The notes below the pieces were generated by a model. The model ran no database searches. It had not been told where the DNA came from and saw nothing but the letters and a program-made list of their open reading frames with translations. Shown one piece after another: positions 1 through 6,122 of a DNA stretch of 9,819 nt. How positions within the stretch are numbered: position 1 is the stretch's first letter; every line of letters starts with the position of its first letter. The stretch covers positions 1-9,819 of the forward strand of contig CAKZXL010000224.1 of the NCBI GenBank assembly GCA_937883885.1, written 5' to 3'. Source of the stretch: an uncultured Aquincola sp. (lineage in GTDB: Bacteria; Pseudomonadota; Gammaproteobacteria; Burkholderiales; Burkholderiaceae). The translations under genes were made by a program, and so were the position numbers.

Positions 1-2001
1 CTGTCGGGCGCTGCGCTGCGCAGCCGCATGGCAGCCACGCTGGGCGCCACGCTGGAGCAGGAGCTGGGCATGGGCAACGCCAGCTTCGGCCCCGGTGTGG
101 GCCTGCCCGTGATCCGCGGACAGGGCGGCAGCCGTACGCGCATGCTGCAAGGGGGGCTGGGCACGCACGACGCGTCATCGGTCAGTGCCGACCACGGGGT
201 GATGGTGGAGCCCGCGCTGGCCGAGCGCATCGTCGTCCATCGCGGGCCGGCAGCCGTGCGCTTCGGGGGCAATGCCATCGGTGGCGCGGTGGAGGTGGAG
301 GAGGACCGCATTCCCATGCGCCGACCAGCCCGCCTGCGCGGTCGCGGCCAGGTGCGCGCGGGCACCGACGGCGGCCTGGCCATGCTGCGCCTGGACGGCC
401 CAGCCGCCGAGACGCTGGCCTGGCATGTGGACGTGCACGGACGCCGCAGCCCTCGCACCCGCATCGCGGGCTGGGCCCTGGATGAAGACGCCATCCGCGA
501 GCAGTTCCAGCTGGTCAATGGCCGCAATTCCCACGGCCGCATCGACAACAGCGACGCCCGCAGCCACGGCGGTGCGGTGGCCTTGAGCCATGTGTCGGGC
601 GGCGGCGCCATGGGCCTGTCGGTGTCGCGGCTGCAGCAGCACTACGGCCTGCCGCCGGGCGCCCATTCGCATGCGCCGTCGAGCATCGGCACGGCGCCGC
701 CGCCTGAGCGGGTGCGCATCGCGGCCACGCAGGACAAGCTGGACCTGCAGGCCGAACTGGACCTGGCGTCACCGCAGCTGTCGCAGCTGCGCGTGCGTGC
801 AGCGCGGGTGGACTACACGCATGACGAAGTGGACCAGGGGCGTCTGGGCAGCCGCTTCAGCAACCAGGTGAGCGAAGCGCGCGTGGAACTGGACCATGCA
901 CTGGCAGCGTCTGTCACGGGCACGCTCGGGCTGCAGCTGCAGCACCGCGTGTTCTCGGCCCTGGGGCCCGAGGCTTTCGTGCCGCGCACGCGCGTGGGCA
1001 GCCTGGGCCTGTTTGCCATTGAAAGACTGGACCTGGGGCGCTGGCGGCTCGAAGGCGGCGTGCGCGCCGAGCACCAGGAAAGCGTGCCGCCCGACAGCTT
1101 TGCCGTGCCGGCGCTCGGCGGCGACGTGCCCTTGCAGACGCGCCGCTTCAACCCGGGCAGCGTGTCGCTGGCGCTGCAGCGGGGCTACGGCCCGCCGCCC
1201 GCAGCGGAGGAGCGCGGCGGCAGCGCGCAGGCGCCTGCGTCGGGCCGCATCACCCTCACGCACTGGCGCGCCAGCCGCGCCCCTGATGTGCAGGAGCTGT
1301 ATGCGGGCGGGCCGCACATCGCCACCCGCAGCTTCGACCTCGGCAACACCGGGCTGGACATCGAGAAGCTCATCGGCTGGGACCTGGGCTGGCAGCACCG
1401 CCAGGGTCGCTGGTCCGTCAGTGCCAATGCCTGGCGCTACCGCAGCGACAGCTACATCTACCAGCGCAGCCTGGGCTGGTTCTACCGGCCCGAGGAAGGC
1501 AAGGCCAGCTTCCTGTGCGTGCGGCTCGACCACTGCCTGCCGGCCACCAAATACCAGCAGGCGGCTGCACAGCTGCACGGCTACGAGCTGGAGCTGGGCT
1601 GGCGCCTGCCCTGGGCGGCGCTGGGTGAGCCGCGGCTGAGCCTGTTTTCCGACGGCGTGCGGGCCAGGCTGCTGGAGGGCGGCGATGTGCCGCGCATGCC
1701 GCCGCAGCGCTACGGGCTGGCGCTGCAGGTGGACACCGGGCCGTGGCAGGCTGAACTGCGGGCCACCCGCGCCCGTGCGCAGACGCGCCCCGGCGACAAC
1801 GAAACCGCCACCGACGGCTGGTTCCAGCTGCATGCCGGCCTGCGCTGGACGCAGGCGCTGGCCGACTCGCGCACGCTGACCGTCTTCTTCGTGGGACGCA
1901 ACCTCGGCAACCAGGAGGTGCGCAACAGCGCTTCCTTTGTCCGCAACTACGCGCCCGAACCGGGCCGCACCTGGCAGGCCGGCCTGGAGCTGACGCTGTG
2001 A
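1..2001 (+). CDS. TonB-dependent outer-membrane receptor, ZnuD-like (5' end missing)
   Basis: The frame is open from base 1 and stops with TGA at 1999-2001, so the signal peptide and start lie upstream of the window; an ATG at 28 is internal. The first ~100 residues are a TonB plug domain: a TLGATLEQELG segment, then a VIRGQGG motif, an SADHGVMVEPALAERI segment and a VHRGPAAVRFGGNAIGGAV segment. These match the plug of Neisseria ZnuD-type zinc receptors as I know them. The rest is beta-barrel-like, ending in a GRNLGNQEVRNSASF stretch and a final strand with PEPGRTWQAGLEL; the last residue is Leu rather than the usual Phe or Trp. Only a small His patch (GAHSHAPS, about 657-680) sits where many ZnuD relatives carry long His-rich loops. 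A CVRLDHC cysteine pair (1516-1536) could form a loop disulfide. The family imports metal across the outer membrane using TonB/ExbBD energy. Zinc as substrate is inferred from the plug and from the Zur-like neighbours; a haem or siderophore substrate is less likely. Confidence 0.93.
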   Translation: MSGAALRSRMAATLGATLEQELGMGNASFGPGVGLPVIRGQGGSRTRMLQGGLGTHDASSVSADHGVMVEPALAERIVVHRGPAAVRFGGNAIGGAVEVEEDRIPMRRPARLRGRGQVRAGTDGGLAMLRLDGPAAETLAWHVDVHGRRSPRTRIAGWALDEDAIREQFQLVNGRNSHGRIDNSDARSHGGAVALSHVSGGGAMGLSVSRLQQHYGLPPGAHSHAPSSIGTAPPPERVRIAATQDKLDLQAELDLASPQLSQLRVRAARVDYTHDEVDQGRLGSRFSNQVSEARVELDHALAASVTGTLGLQLQHRVFSALGPEAFVPRTRVGSLGLFAIERLDLGRWRLEGGVRAEHQESVPPDSFAVPALGGDVPLQTRRFNPGSVSLALQRGYGPPPAAEERGGSAQAPASGRITLTHWRASRAPDVQELYAGGPHIATRSFDLGNTGLDIEKLIGWDLGWQHRQGRWSVSANAWRYRSDSYIYQRSLGWFYRPEEGKASFLCVRLDHCLPATKYQQAAAQLHGYELELGWRLPWAALGEPRLSLFSDGVRARLLEGGDVPRMPPQRYGLALQVDTGPWQAELRATRARAQTRPGDNETATDGWFQLHAGLRWTQALADSRTLTVFFVGRNLGNQEVRNSASFVRNYAPEPGRTWQAGLELTL

Positions 2002-4187
2002 GCACCTGGCCACGCCCGCCGCGGCTGCGCGGCCTGCCGGCCATCGCCTTGCTGGCGGCCATGCTGGCCGGCTGCGGCGGTGGCGACGGCCGCGGCGAAG
2101 ACCAGCTGGGCGCGCCGCAGCCGGTGCAACGCTGCGCCACCTGCGTGGCCGGCCGACTGACCGGCACCGTGAGCCTGGGCCAGCCGGCAGCCGCAGCGTG
2201 GGTGCGTGTCATCGACGCTGCCGGCGCCCAGGCCACGGGCCGCAGCGACGACAGCGGCCGCTACGACCTTGACGTGACCGGCCTGACCGGGCCGCTGCTG
2301 GTGCAGGCGCTGGTGCACAGCGGCGGCCGGCCCGCGTTGCTGCACGGCGCCGCATTGGCCACCGAGGCCGGCCGGCTGGAAGTGCAGGTGACGCCGGTCA
2401 CCGAGTTGATCGTGGCCGATGCGCTGGGCGGCCACCCCGCGGATCTGCTCGATGCCGGGCGCGCGGAACTGGCTCGGCTGGGCGCCAGTCTGACGGACAG
2501 CGAGAGCCGCGTCGAAGCCCTGCTGCGCCCGCTGCTGGATGCGCTGGGCGTTGACGGCGGCATCGATCTGCGCACCGCATCGATCGGGCCGGGCGGCCCG
2601 CTGGCGCAGGCCCTGGCCTGGCTGCAGGTGAGTGCGGTCGACCAGGGCTACGCGGTGCAGCAGGGCGCCGACGGCCCTTCGCTGCTGCTGGCCCCGGGCG
2701 GGCCGGCGGGCACTGCTGCACTGGCCGCCCCCACGCCGCAGGCGCTGGCCGACTGGCGGGCGGGCCAGGCTGCGATGCCTGCGGTGCAGCAGCGGCTGCA
2801 GCAACTGGCCAGCAGCTTCGGCAGCGGGCTGCCCGAGCCTGCCGCGCTGCGCGCCTGGCTCACCGACGACTTCCTGCATGCGGGCCTGGACGCCGCGGCC
2901 TATGTGGACCGCGTGCTGCGCCGCGAGGACGCCGCCACGCAAGGCGGCTACAGCCTGCGTGGCGTGGCCTTCGATCAGCTGCGCCTGCTGGCCGTGGGCG
3001 AGGGTGGCCGCCGATTGCAGGTGGCCTGGCGCGTGCGCACCGCCGCTGCGCAGCACAGCTGGGACGAGCGCATGTGGCTGCGCCTGGGAGATGCCGGGTG
3101 GCAACTGGCCGGCAACGGCCTGGGTGGGCGTGTACGGGTGCGCCACGCCGCGGTGCTGGGCCCACGCGCGCAGACGGGCGACGAGGTGCGCCGGCTGCCG
3201 GGCGTCGTCTGCGCCATCGCCAGCGTGGTGCTGTCGGCGCAGACGCGTGAACGATGCGCCATCGAGGGCGGCACCATTGGCACGCCTGCGCCGGGCTGGA
3301 TGGACCTGGGCGGCCCCGATGAAGCCTGGTTCGGCCTTCAGGCCCTGTACCGCTCGGACGCGGACAGCGCCGCCCAGCGGCTGGCCGACTACGCCGCCCA
3401 CAGCCGCATCCTCGGCCAGCCCAGTGCCCGGGTGAGCCGCCATCTGTGGCTGGACGTGGATGCCTGGCAATCCGATCCGCGGGCCGTGCAGGTGCGTGTG
3501 GAAGGGCCCGGCCTGCCGGCGTCCGGCGTGCTGCTGTACCGCCCGCCGGCGGGCAGCAGCGGCGCTTCGTTCACGCTGGACCCGCGGGGCGAGGACCCCT
3601 GGCGCGGGGTGGAACTGGCGGATTGTGCGGCCGTCCCCGGCAGCGGCTCCTGCGCCGCGGGCACGGTGCTGCCGGGCACCGGCAGCGGCTACCGCTTCGC
3701 GCTGCTGGAGGCTTCAGGCCAGGTGTTGCACACGCTGGAGGCCCGCCTGCCCAGCGCTGCGCCGGACACCGCCCGGCTGCTGGCGCAGACCGCGCAGCGC
3801 TTTGCCCGCTGGCGCCTGCAGGACCAGCCCGCAGCCCAACCCACGCTGGCCCGGCTGCTGGGGGCCACGCTGCCCGCCGGTGCGGGCGACGCGCTGGTGC
3901 TGTCGCAAACCTGGCTGCCCCCGCAGGACCCGCTGCACCAGGCGGCGTGGGTGGAACTGACCTGGCACCGGGCGCCGCTGCCGCCGGCCACCGGCGATCC
4001 GTCGGTGCTGCGCCAGCGTGTGCTGCTGTCGGCCGATACGGCGGCGCCCACCGTCGCGCGTGTGTGGGAGACGGCACTGCCGGCGCGCGAAGGCCAGCGC
4101 ACCGTCTGGCTCAGCGTGGCGCTGGGCGCCACCGATGCGCTGGGCAACCTGTATCTTCATGCGGTGTCGCCGTCCAACCCCTATTAG
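1998..4187 (+). CDS. Large lipoprotein of unknown function, translationally coupled to the receptor
   Basis: The GTG start at 1998 overlaps the receptor stop (GTGA), which argues for translational coupling and a shared job. The 729-residue product begins with a lipoprotein signal: a basic N-terminus, a hydrophobic core and the lipobox LAGC with the lipidated Cys at residue 26, so it should be anchored in a membrane facing the periplasm or surface. A CATC motif follows at residues 46-49. Residues ~50-115 resemble a carboxypeptidase regulatory-like (transthyretin-fold) beta-sandwich: GTVSLGQPA, then VRVIDAAG, SDDSGRYDLDVTGLTGP. The middle part (WLTDDFLHAGLDAAAYVDRVL followed by beta-rich sequence) looks like a small alpha+beta cone fold, but I cannot name it. 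Two further spaced Cys pairs in the second half suggest disulfides. No catalytic motif and no His-rich metal site is visible. A role helping the receptor, such as substrate delivery or cell-surface capture, is inference from the overlap alone. Confidence 0.85.
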   Translation: MSTWPRPPRLRGLPAIALLAAMLAGCGGGDGRGEDQLGAPQPVQRCATCVAGRLTGTVSLGQPAAAAWVRVIDAAGAQATGRSDDSGRYDLDVTGLTGPLLVQALVHSGGRPALLHGAALATEAGRLEVQVTPVTELIVADALGGHPADLLDAGRAELARLGASLTDSESRVEALLRPLLDALGVDGGIDLRTASIGPGGPLAQALAWLQVSAVDQGYAVQQGADGPSLLLAPGGPAGTAALAAPTPQALADWRAGQAAMPAVQQRLQQLASSFGSGLPEPAALRAWLTDDFLHAGLDAAAYVDRVLRREDAATQGGYSLRGVAFDQLRLLAVGEGGRRLQVAWRVRTAAAQHSWDERMWLRLGDAGWQLAGNGLGGRVRVRHAAVLGPRAQTGDEVRRLPGVVCAIASVVLSAQTRERCAIEGGTIGTPAPGWMDLGGPDEAWFGLQALYRSDADSAAQRLADYAAHSRILGQPSARVSRHLWLDVDAWQSDPRAVQVRVEGPGLPASGVLLYRPPAGSSGASFTLDPRGEDPWRGVELADCAAVPGSGSCAAGTVLPGTGSGYRFALLEASGQVLHTLEARLPSAAPDTARLLAQTAQRFARWRLQDQPAAQPTLARLLGATLPAGAGDALVLSQTWLPPQDPLHQAAWVELTWHRAPLPPATGDPSVLRQRVLLSADTAAPTVARVWETALPAREGQRTVWLSVALGATDALGNLYLHAVSPSNPY

Positions 4188-4244
4188 TCGCGTGGATGGT
4201 GGGCGGCTGAATCGGCAAAAACGCTGCAACCCGGCGTGCGCTTC

Positions 4245-4257
4245 TACAATTTGGTCA
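4245..4257 (+). promoter_or_regulatory. -10 element of a likely leaderless promoter for the Fur/Zur-type regulator
   Basis: TACAAT at 4245-4250 matches the sigma-70 -10 consensus in five of six positions and lies six bases before the ATG at 4257. The expected transcription start therefore falls on or beside the A of the ATG. No Shine-Dalgarno sequence precedes this ATG or the in-frame GTG at 4236. No good -35 hexamer is found at 16-18 bp upstream. Confidence 0.5.
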
Positions 4258-4745
4258 TGCCGACGACCAAGCCAGCCCCGATCAAGCGCGCCCAGCAACA
4301 GGCCCAGGCCCGTGCCCAGCGGCTGGAAGCCCACCGTCAGCGGCTGGCCGAGGCGGGCCTGCGCGTCACGGCCGCCCGGCTGGCGGTGCTCGAAGCCGTC
4401 AGCACCGCAGAGGCTGCGCTCAGCCATGCGGACATCGACGCCTCATTGCCCGAACCGCTGGACCGCGTGACGCTCTACCGCACGCTCGATGCGCTGGTCG
4501 AGGCCGGCTTTCTGGCACGGCAGGTGGGGGCCGACCGCGTCAGCCGCTTTTCACTGCTGGCCGAAGCGGCACAGGCGCATGGCGAGCATGCGCACTTTCA
4601 TTGTGACGAGTGCGGCAAGGTCTATTGCCTGCCCACACGCACGCCGCGGGTGCCGGCCGTGCCCGACGGTTTTGCGGTCGACAGCATCGACCTGCACGTG
4701 CACGGGCATTGCGCGGCCTGCACCGCACGCGCCCGCAGCCGCTGA
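4257..4745 (+). CDS. Fur-superfamily metal-responsive repressor, probably Zur
   Basis: This 162-residue protein is a metal-dependent DNA-binding repressor. Its N-terminal winged-helix domain contains RVTAARLAVLEAV and the recognition-helix segment DRVTLYRTLDALVEAGFL (from residue 69), hallmarks of Fur-family proteins. The C-terminal domain has the HAHFHCDECGKVYCL motif (His 111, 113, 115; Cys 116 and 119) and a second C-x2-C (Cys 152 and 155) after HVHGH, forming the structural zinc site and sensory metal ligands. The basic N-terminal extension of about 30 residues (KRAQQQAQARAQRLEAHRQR) is longer than in E. coli Fur. ATG 4257 was chosen over the in-frame GTG at 4236 because of the -10 box placement. 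Sequence alone does not separate Fur from Zur. Zur is inferred from the ZnuD-like receptor upstream and the all3515-type gene converging on it; many betaproteobacterial Zur genes sit in such clusters. Confidence 0.94.
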   Translation: MPTTKPAPIKRAQQQAQARAQRLEAHRQRLAEAGLRVTAARLAVLEAVSTAEAALSHADIDASLPEPLDRVTLYRTLDALVEAGFLARQVGADRVSRFSLLAEAAQAHGEHAHFHCDECGKVYCLPTRTPRVPAVPDGFAVDSIDLHVHGHCAACTARARSR

Positions 4746-4771
4746 GGCGACCGCGGGCAACCGTCCTCAGC
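4741..4771. terminator. Convergent stem-loop spanning both stop codons (possible bidirectional terminator)
   Basis: GCTGAGG at 4741-4747 pairs perfectly with CCTCAGC at 4765-4771 across a 17-nt loop. The TGA stops of the two convergent genes (4743-4745 on +, 4767-4769 on -) lie inside opposite arms. A second hairpin follows at once: CCGGCG 4771-4776 with CGCCGG 4783-4788. Neither has a U-run, so termination is only a suggestion. Confidence 0.35.
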
Positions 4772-5642
4772 CGGCGCGGTGACGCCGGACAGCCACCGCC
4801 GCCAGTGCCAGGCCCATCAGCATCAGGGCCCAGGTCTGCGGCTCCGGCACAGGCGCCGCCACCGAGAAGTCGTAGCTGAAGCTGCCGCCCGACATCACGG
4901 CGCTGTTGCCACCCAGGTTCACCAGCGAAAACTGCGCGCTGTAGACGCCGGGTGCCAGGCTCGCATCGACATGGAAAGTCGGCATGAAGCTCAGGCTGGC
5001 GCTGTCGCCCAGGTTGAAGACGCTGCCCACACCGCCGCTGAAGGCGTCCATGCTGCTGCCGATGGCCACCTTGAGGCCGGCGCTGATGCTCTCCAGCTTC
5101 AGGCCCACCACCACATCGTTGAAGGACTTGTTCCAACGACCGGCGCTGCTGCCGTAGAGCACGTCGGCCGCGCTGCCGAGACCGCTCAGCGACTGGATGG
5201 ATGCGGCCCCCAGATGGCTGTAGTCGGCCGCGGGGCTGCCCTCGGCCAGCGGCTGGCTGACCCAGCGACCCGCGAAGGCGCCGCTGCCGGCTTTCAGGGC
5301 GATCGACGAGGTGGCCTCGTCGACACGGGAAGACACCTCGGGCAGCCGGTTGTTGGCGCTGGTGGGCTGCACCACCGGGGCGGCGGCCGTGCCGGTGTAG
5401 CTGTAGGCACCGATGCCATGGAAGTGGTTGCCATGGTCGAACAGCAGCGTGAGGCGGCCGGCATTGGGATTGGCCAGGCCGGCAAAGGTGCCGGAGGCCA
5501 CGGTCTGCAGGCTGTCGACGCCGATGTAGTAGCCGATGCCTTCATCGGTCCGAATGCCGGTGGCCGAAGCGCTGCCACCGAACGCGAGCAGGCAACTGGT
5601 CACGCCGGCCACCCAAAGGCGGTGGTGCTTGTTCTGGGTCAT
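4767..5642 (-). CDS. all3515-family Zur-repressed PEP-CTERM protein
   Basis: This 291-residue exported protein starts at ATG 5642 with a GGAG ribosome-binding site at 5648-5651. Residues 1-27 are a Sec signal peptide (HHR, hydrophobic stretch, cleavage after ASA). The mature part carries GYYIGVDSL, then GTFAGLANPN, LTLLFDHGNHFHGIGAYSYTG (His 70, 73 and 75) and NNRLPE, which I recognise as the core of the all3515 family, named after an Anabaena gene repressed by Zur. The C-terminus is a textbook PEP-CTERM sorting signal: VPEP at 265-268, a hydrophobic helix 271-285 and a basic tail RRHR. An exosortase should therefore process it for the cell surface or matrix. The close-set histidines suggest metal binding, but that is inference. 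It converges on the Fur/Zur gene and has a 17-bp palindrome over its predicted promoter. Family identity is from memory of its motifs; the biochemical role of the family is not settled as far as I know. Confidence 0.88.
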   Translation of the reverse strand: MTQNKHHRLWVAGVTSCLLAFGGSASATGIRTDEGIGYYIGVDSLQTVASGTFAGLANPNAGRLTLLFDHGNHFHGIGAYSYTGTAAAPVVQPTSANNRLPEVSSRVDEATSSIALKAGSGAFAGRWVSQPLAEGSPAADYSHLGAASIQSLSGLGSAADVLYGSSAGRWNKSFNDVVVGLKLESISAGLKVAIGSSMDAFSGGVGSVFNLGDSASLSFMPTFHVDASLAPGVYSAQFSLVNLGGNSAVMSGGSFSYDFSVAAPVPEPQTWALMLMGLALAAVAVRRHRAG

Positions 5643-5647
5643 GTGTT

Positions 5648-5651
5648 CTCC
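5648..5651 (-). promoter_or_regulatory. Ribosome-binding site of the PEP-CTERM gene
   Basis: On the reverse strand GGAG lies five bases before ATG 5642, with a second purine-rich GGACGGAG context just upstream. It supports this start over internal alternatives, in agreement with the signal peptide that begins there. Confidence 0.7.
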
Positions 5652-5701
5652 GTCCTGTCGTTGTTGAAGTCAGCCGTCCACCATGAAGGGGACGGTGATC
5701 A

Positions 5702-5707
5702 ATTATG
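5702..5707 (-). promoter_or_regulatory. Predicted -10 box of the PEP-CTERM gene
   Basis: On the reverse strand CATAAT matches TATAAT in five of six positions. It sits in one of the few AT-rich patches of the window and would start transcription near 5695, giving a leader of about 53 nt. No good -35 hexamer was found at standard spacing, so the promoter may be weak or activator-assisted. Confidence 0.45.
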
Positions 5708-5721
5708 CAACCAAGTTGCAT
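5705..5721. promoter_or_regulatory. 17-bp palindromic operator, candidate Zur box
   Basis: ATGCAAC-CAA-GTTGCAT is a perfect 7-3-7 inverted repeat overlapping the upstream edge of the predicted -10 box of the PEP-CTERM gene, an ideal place for a repressor. Its 17-bp length and ATG...CAT ends resemble the dyads bound by Fur/Zur-type dimers, although the inner bases differ from the enterobacterial Zur consensus. Assignment to Zur rests on the downstream gene family and the linked regulator. Confidence 0.65.
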
Positions 5722-5769
5722 TAACAGGCGTTGGCAAGGGCCCGATGGACAAGGGCATCCACGGGCAGC

Positions 5770-5786
5770 CGCCCGCCCCGCGGGCG
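5770..5786. repeat. Perfect GC hairpin in the intergenic stretch
   Basis: CGCCCGC (5770-5776) and GCGGGCG (5780-5786) form a 7-bp all-GC stem with a CCC loop. No U-run follows on either strand, so it is not a classic intrinsic terminator. It could still pause or protect transcripts running from yicC. Confidence 0.5.
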
Positions 5787-6095
5787 CCATCAGATCGATC
5801 AACGCCAAGGCGGCACGGCGGGCCGATGGTGCGTATCAGCAGCGCCTCGCCGAGATGCGGCGGCGCCTGACTGGGCCAGCGCAGCCACTCGCCAGGCACG
5901 CGCGGTGTCGGTGCAGGCCGCTGCAGCACGGACTTCACGCTGCACGCTGCCTGTGGCTCAGCGACCGCCCTGCCACGAAGCAATCCACGCCCAAGCCGGC
6001 CCAGTAGGTACGTGCTCCCCGGCGCTGCGATCGACGCCGACGGGCCGAGCCAGGCCTTGACCTCGCGGTGGCGACAACGGGTTGGCTGGCTTTCA

Positions 6096-6115
6096 GGGGA
6101 CCTTTTTGGAGCCCC
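6096..6115 (-). terminator. Imperfect stem-loop just after yicC
   Basis: About eight bases past the yicC stop, GGGG-A-CC and GG-AG-CCCC face each other around a five-base TTTTT/AAAAA loop. The stem has an internal mismatch and no U-tract follows on the reverse strand, so this is only a weak candidate for the 3' end of yicC mRNA. Confidence 0.3.
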
Positions 6116-6122
6116 CGAAACC

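Larger units (their letters stand above)
5722..6122. other. 400-bp intergenic stretch without a convincing gene
   Basis: This lies between the PEP-CTERM promoter and the end of yicC. The reverse-strand frame read through 5699 stays open from inside yicC (past 6125), but its only start in this stretch is a TTG at 5983 without a ribosome-binding site. Its product (for example RCRHREVKAWL around 6045-6075) matches no family I can name with confidence. It could be a degraded gene, a repeat element or chance openness at high GC. It also holds the two inverted repeats listed separately. No guanylate kinase gene follows yicC here, although gmk is a frequent neighbour of yicC. Confidence 0.5.

Noticed and set aside
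769..2013. Long reverse-strand open frame (414 codons) antisense to the receptor
   Set aside because: It mirrors a clear TonB receptor, its product is a low-complexity Ala/Arg/Gln/His mix without motifs, and such frames are expected at this GC content.
1947..3470. 507-codon reverse-strand open frame opposite the lipoprotein
   Set aside because: The forward frame has a lipobox, overlaps the receptor stop and shows recognisable domain patterns; the reverse product has none.
4225..4240. Second full copy of the 17-bp dyad upstream of the repressor gene
   Set aside because: Only the left half (TGCAAC) matches; the right half does not, so it is noted just as a half-site.
4779..5870. 363-codon forward open frame opposite the PEP-CTERM gene
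   Set aside because: It would run through the palindromic operator, has no family motifs and lies antisense to a protein with both a signal peptide and a PEP-CTERM tail.
5699..5983. 94-codon reverse open frame starting with TTG in the intergenic gap
   Set aside because: No ribosome-binding site, rare start, no recognisable family, and it runs through the operator and -10 box; kept only as a possible remnant.
6020..6090. Resemblance of RHREVKAWL to the end of IS630-type transposases
   Set aside because: Only a few residues match, no catalytic Asp-Glu context follows and no terminal inverted repeats are seen.
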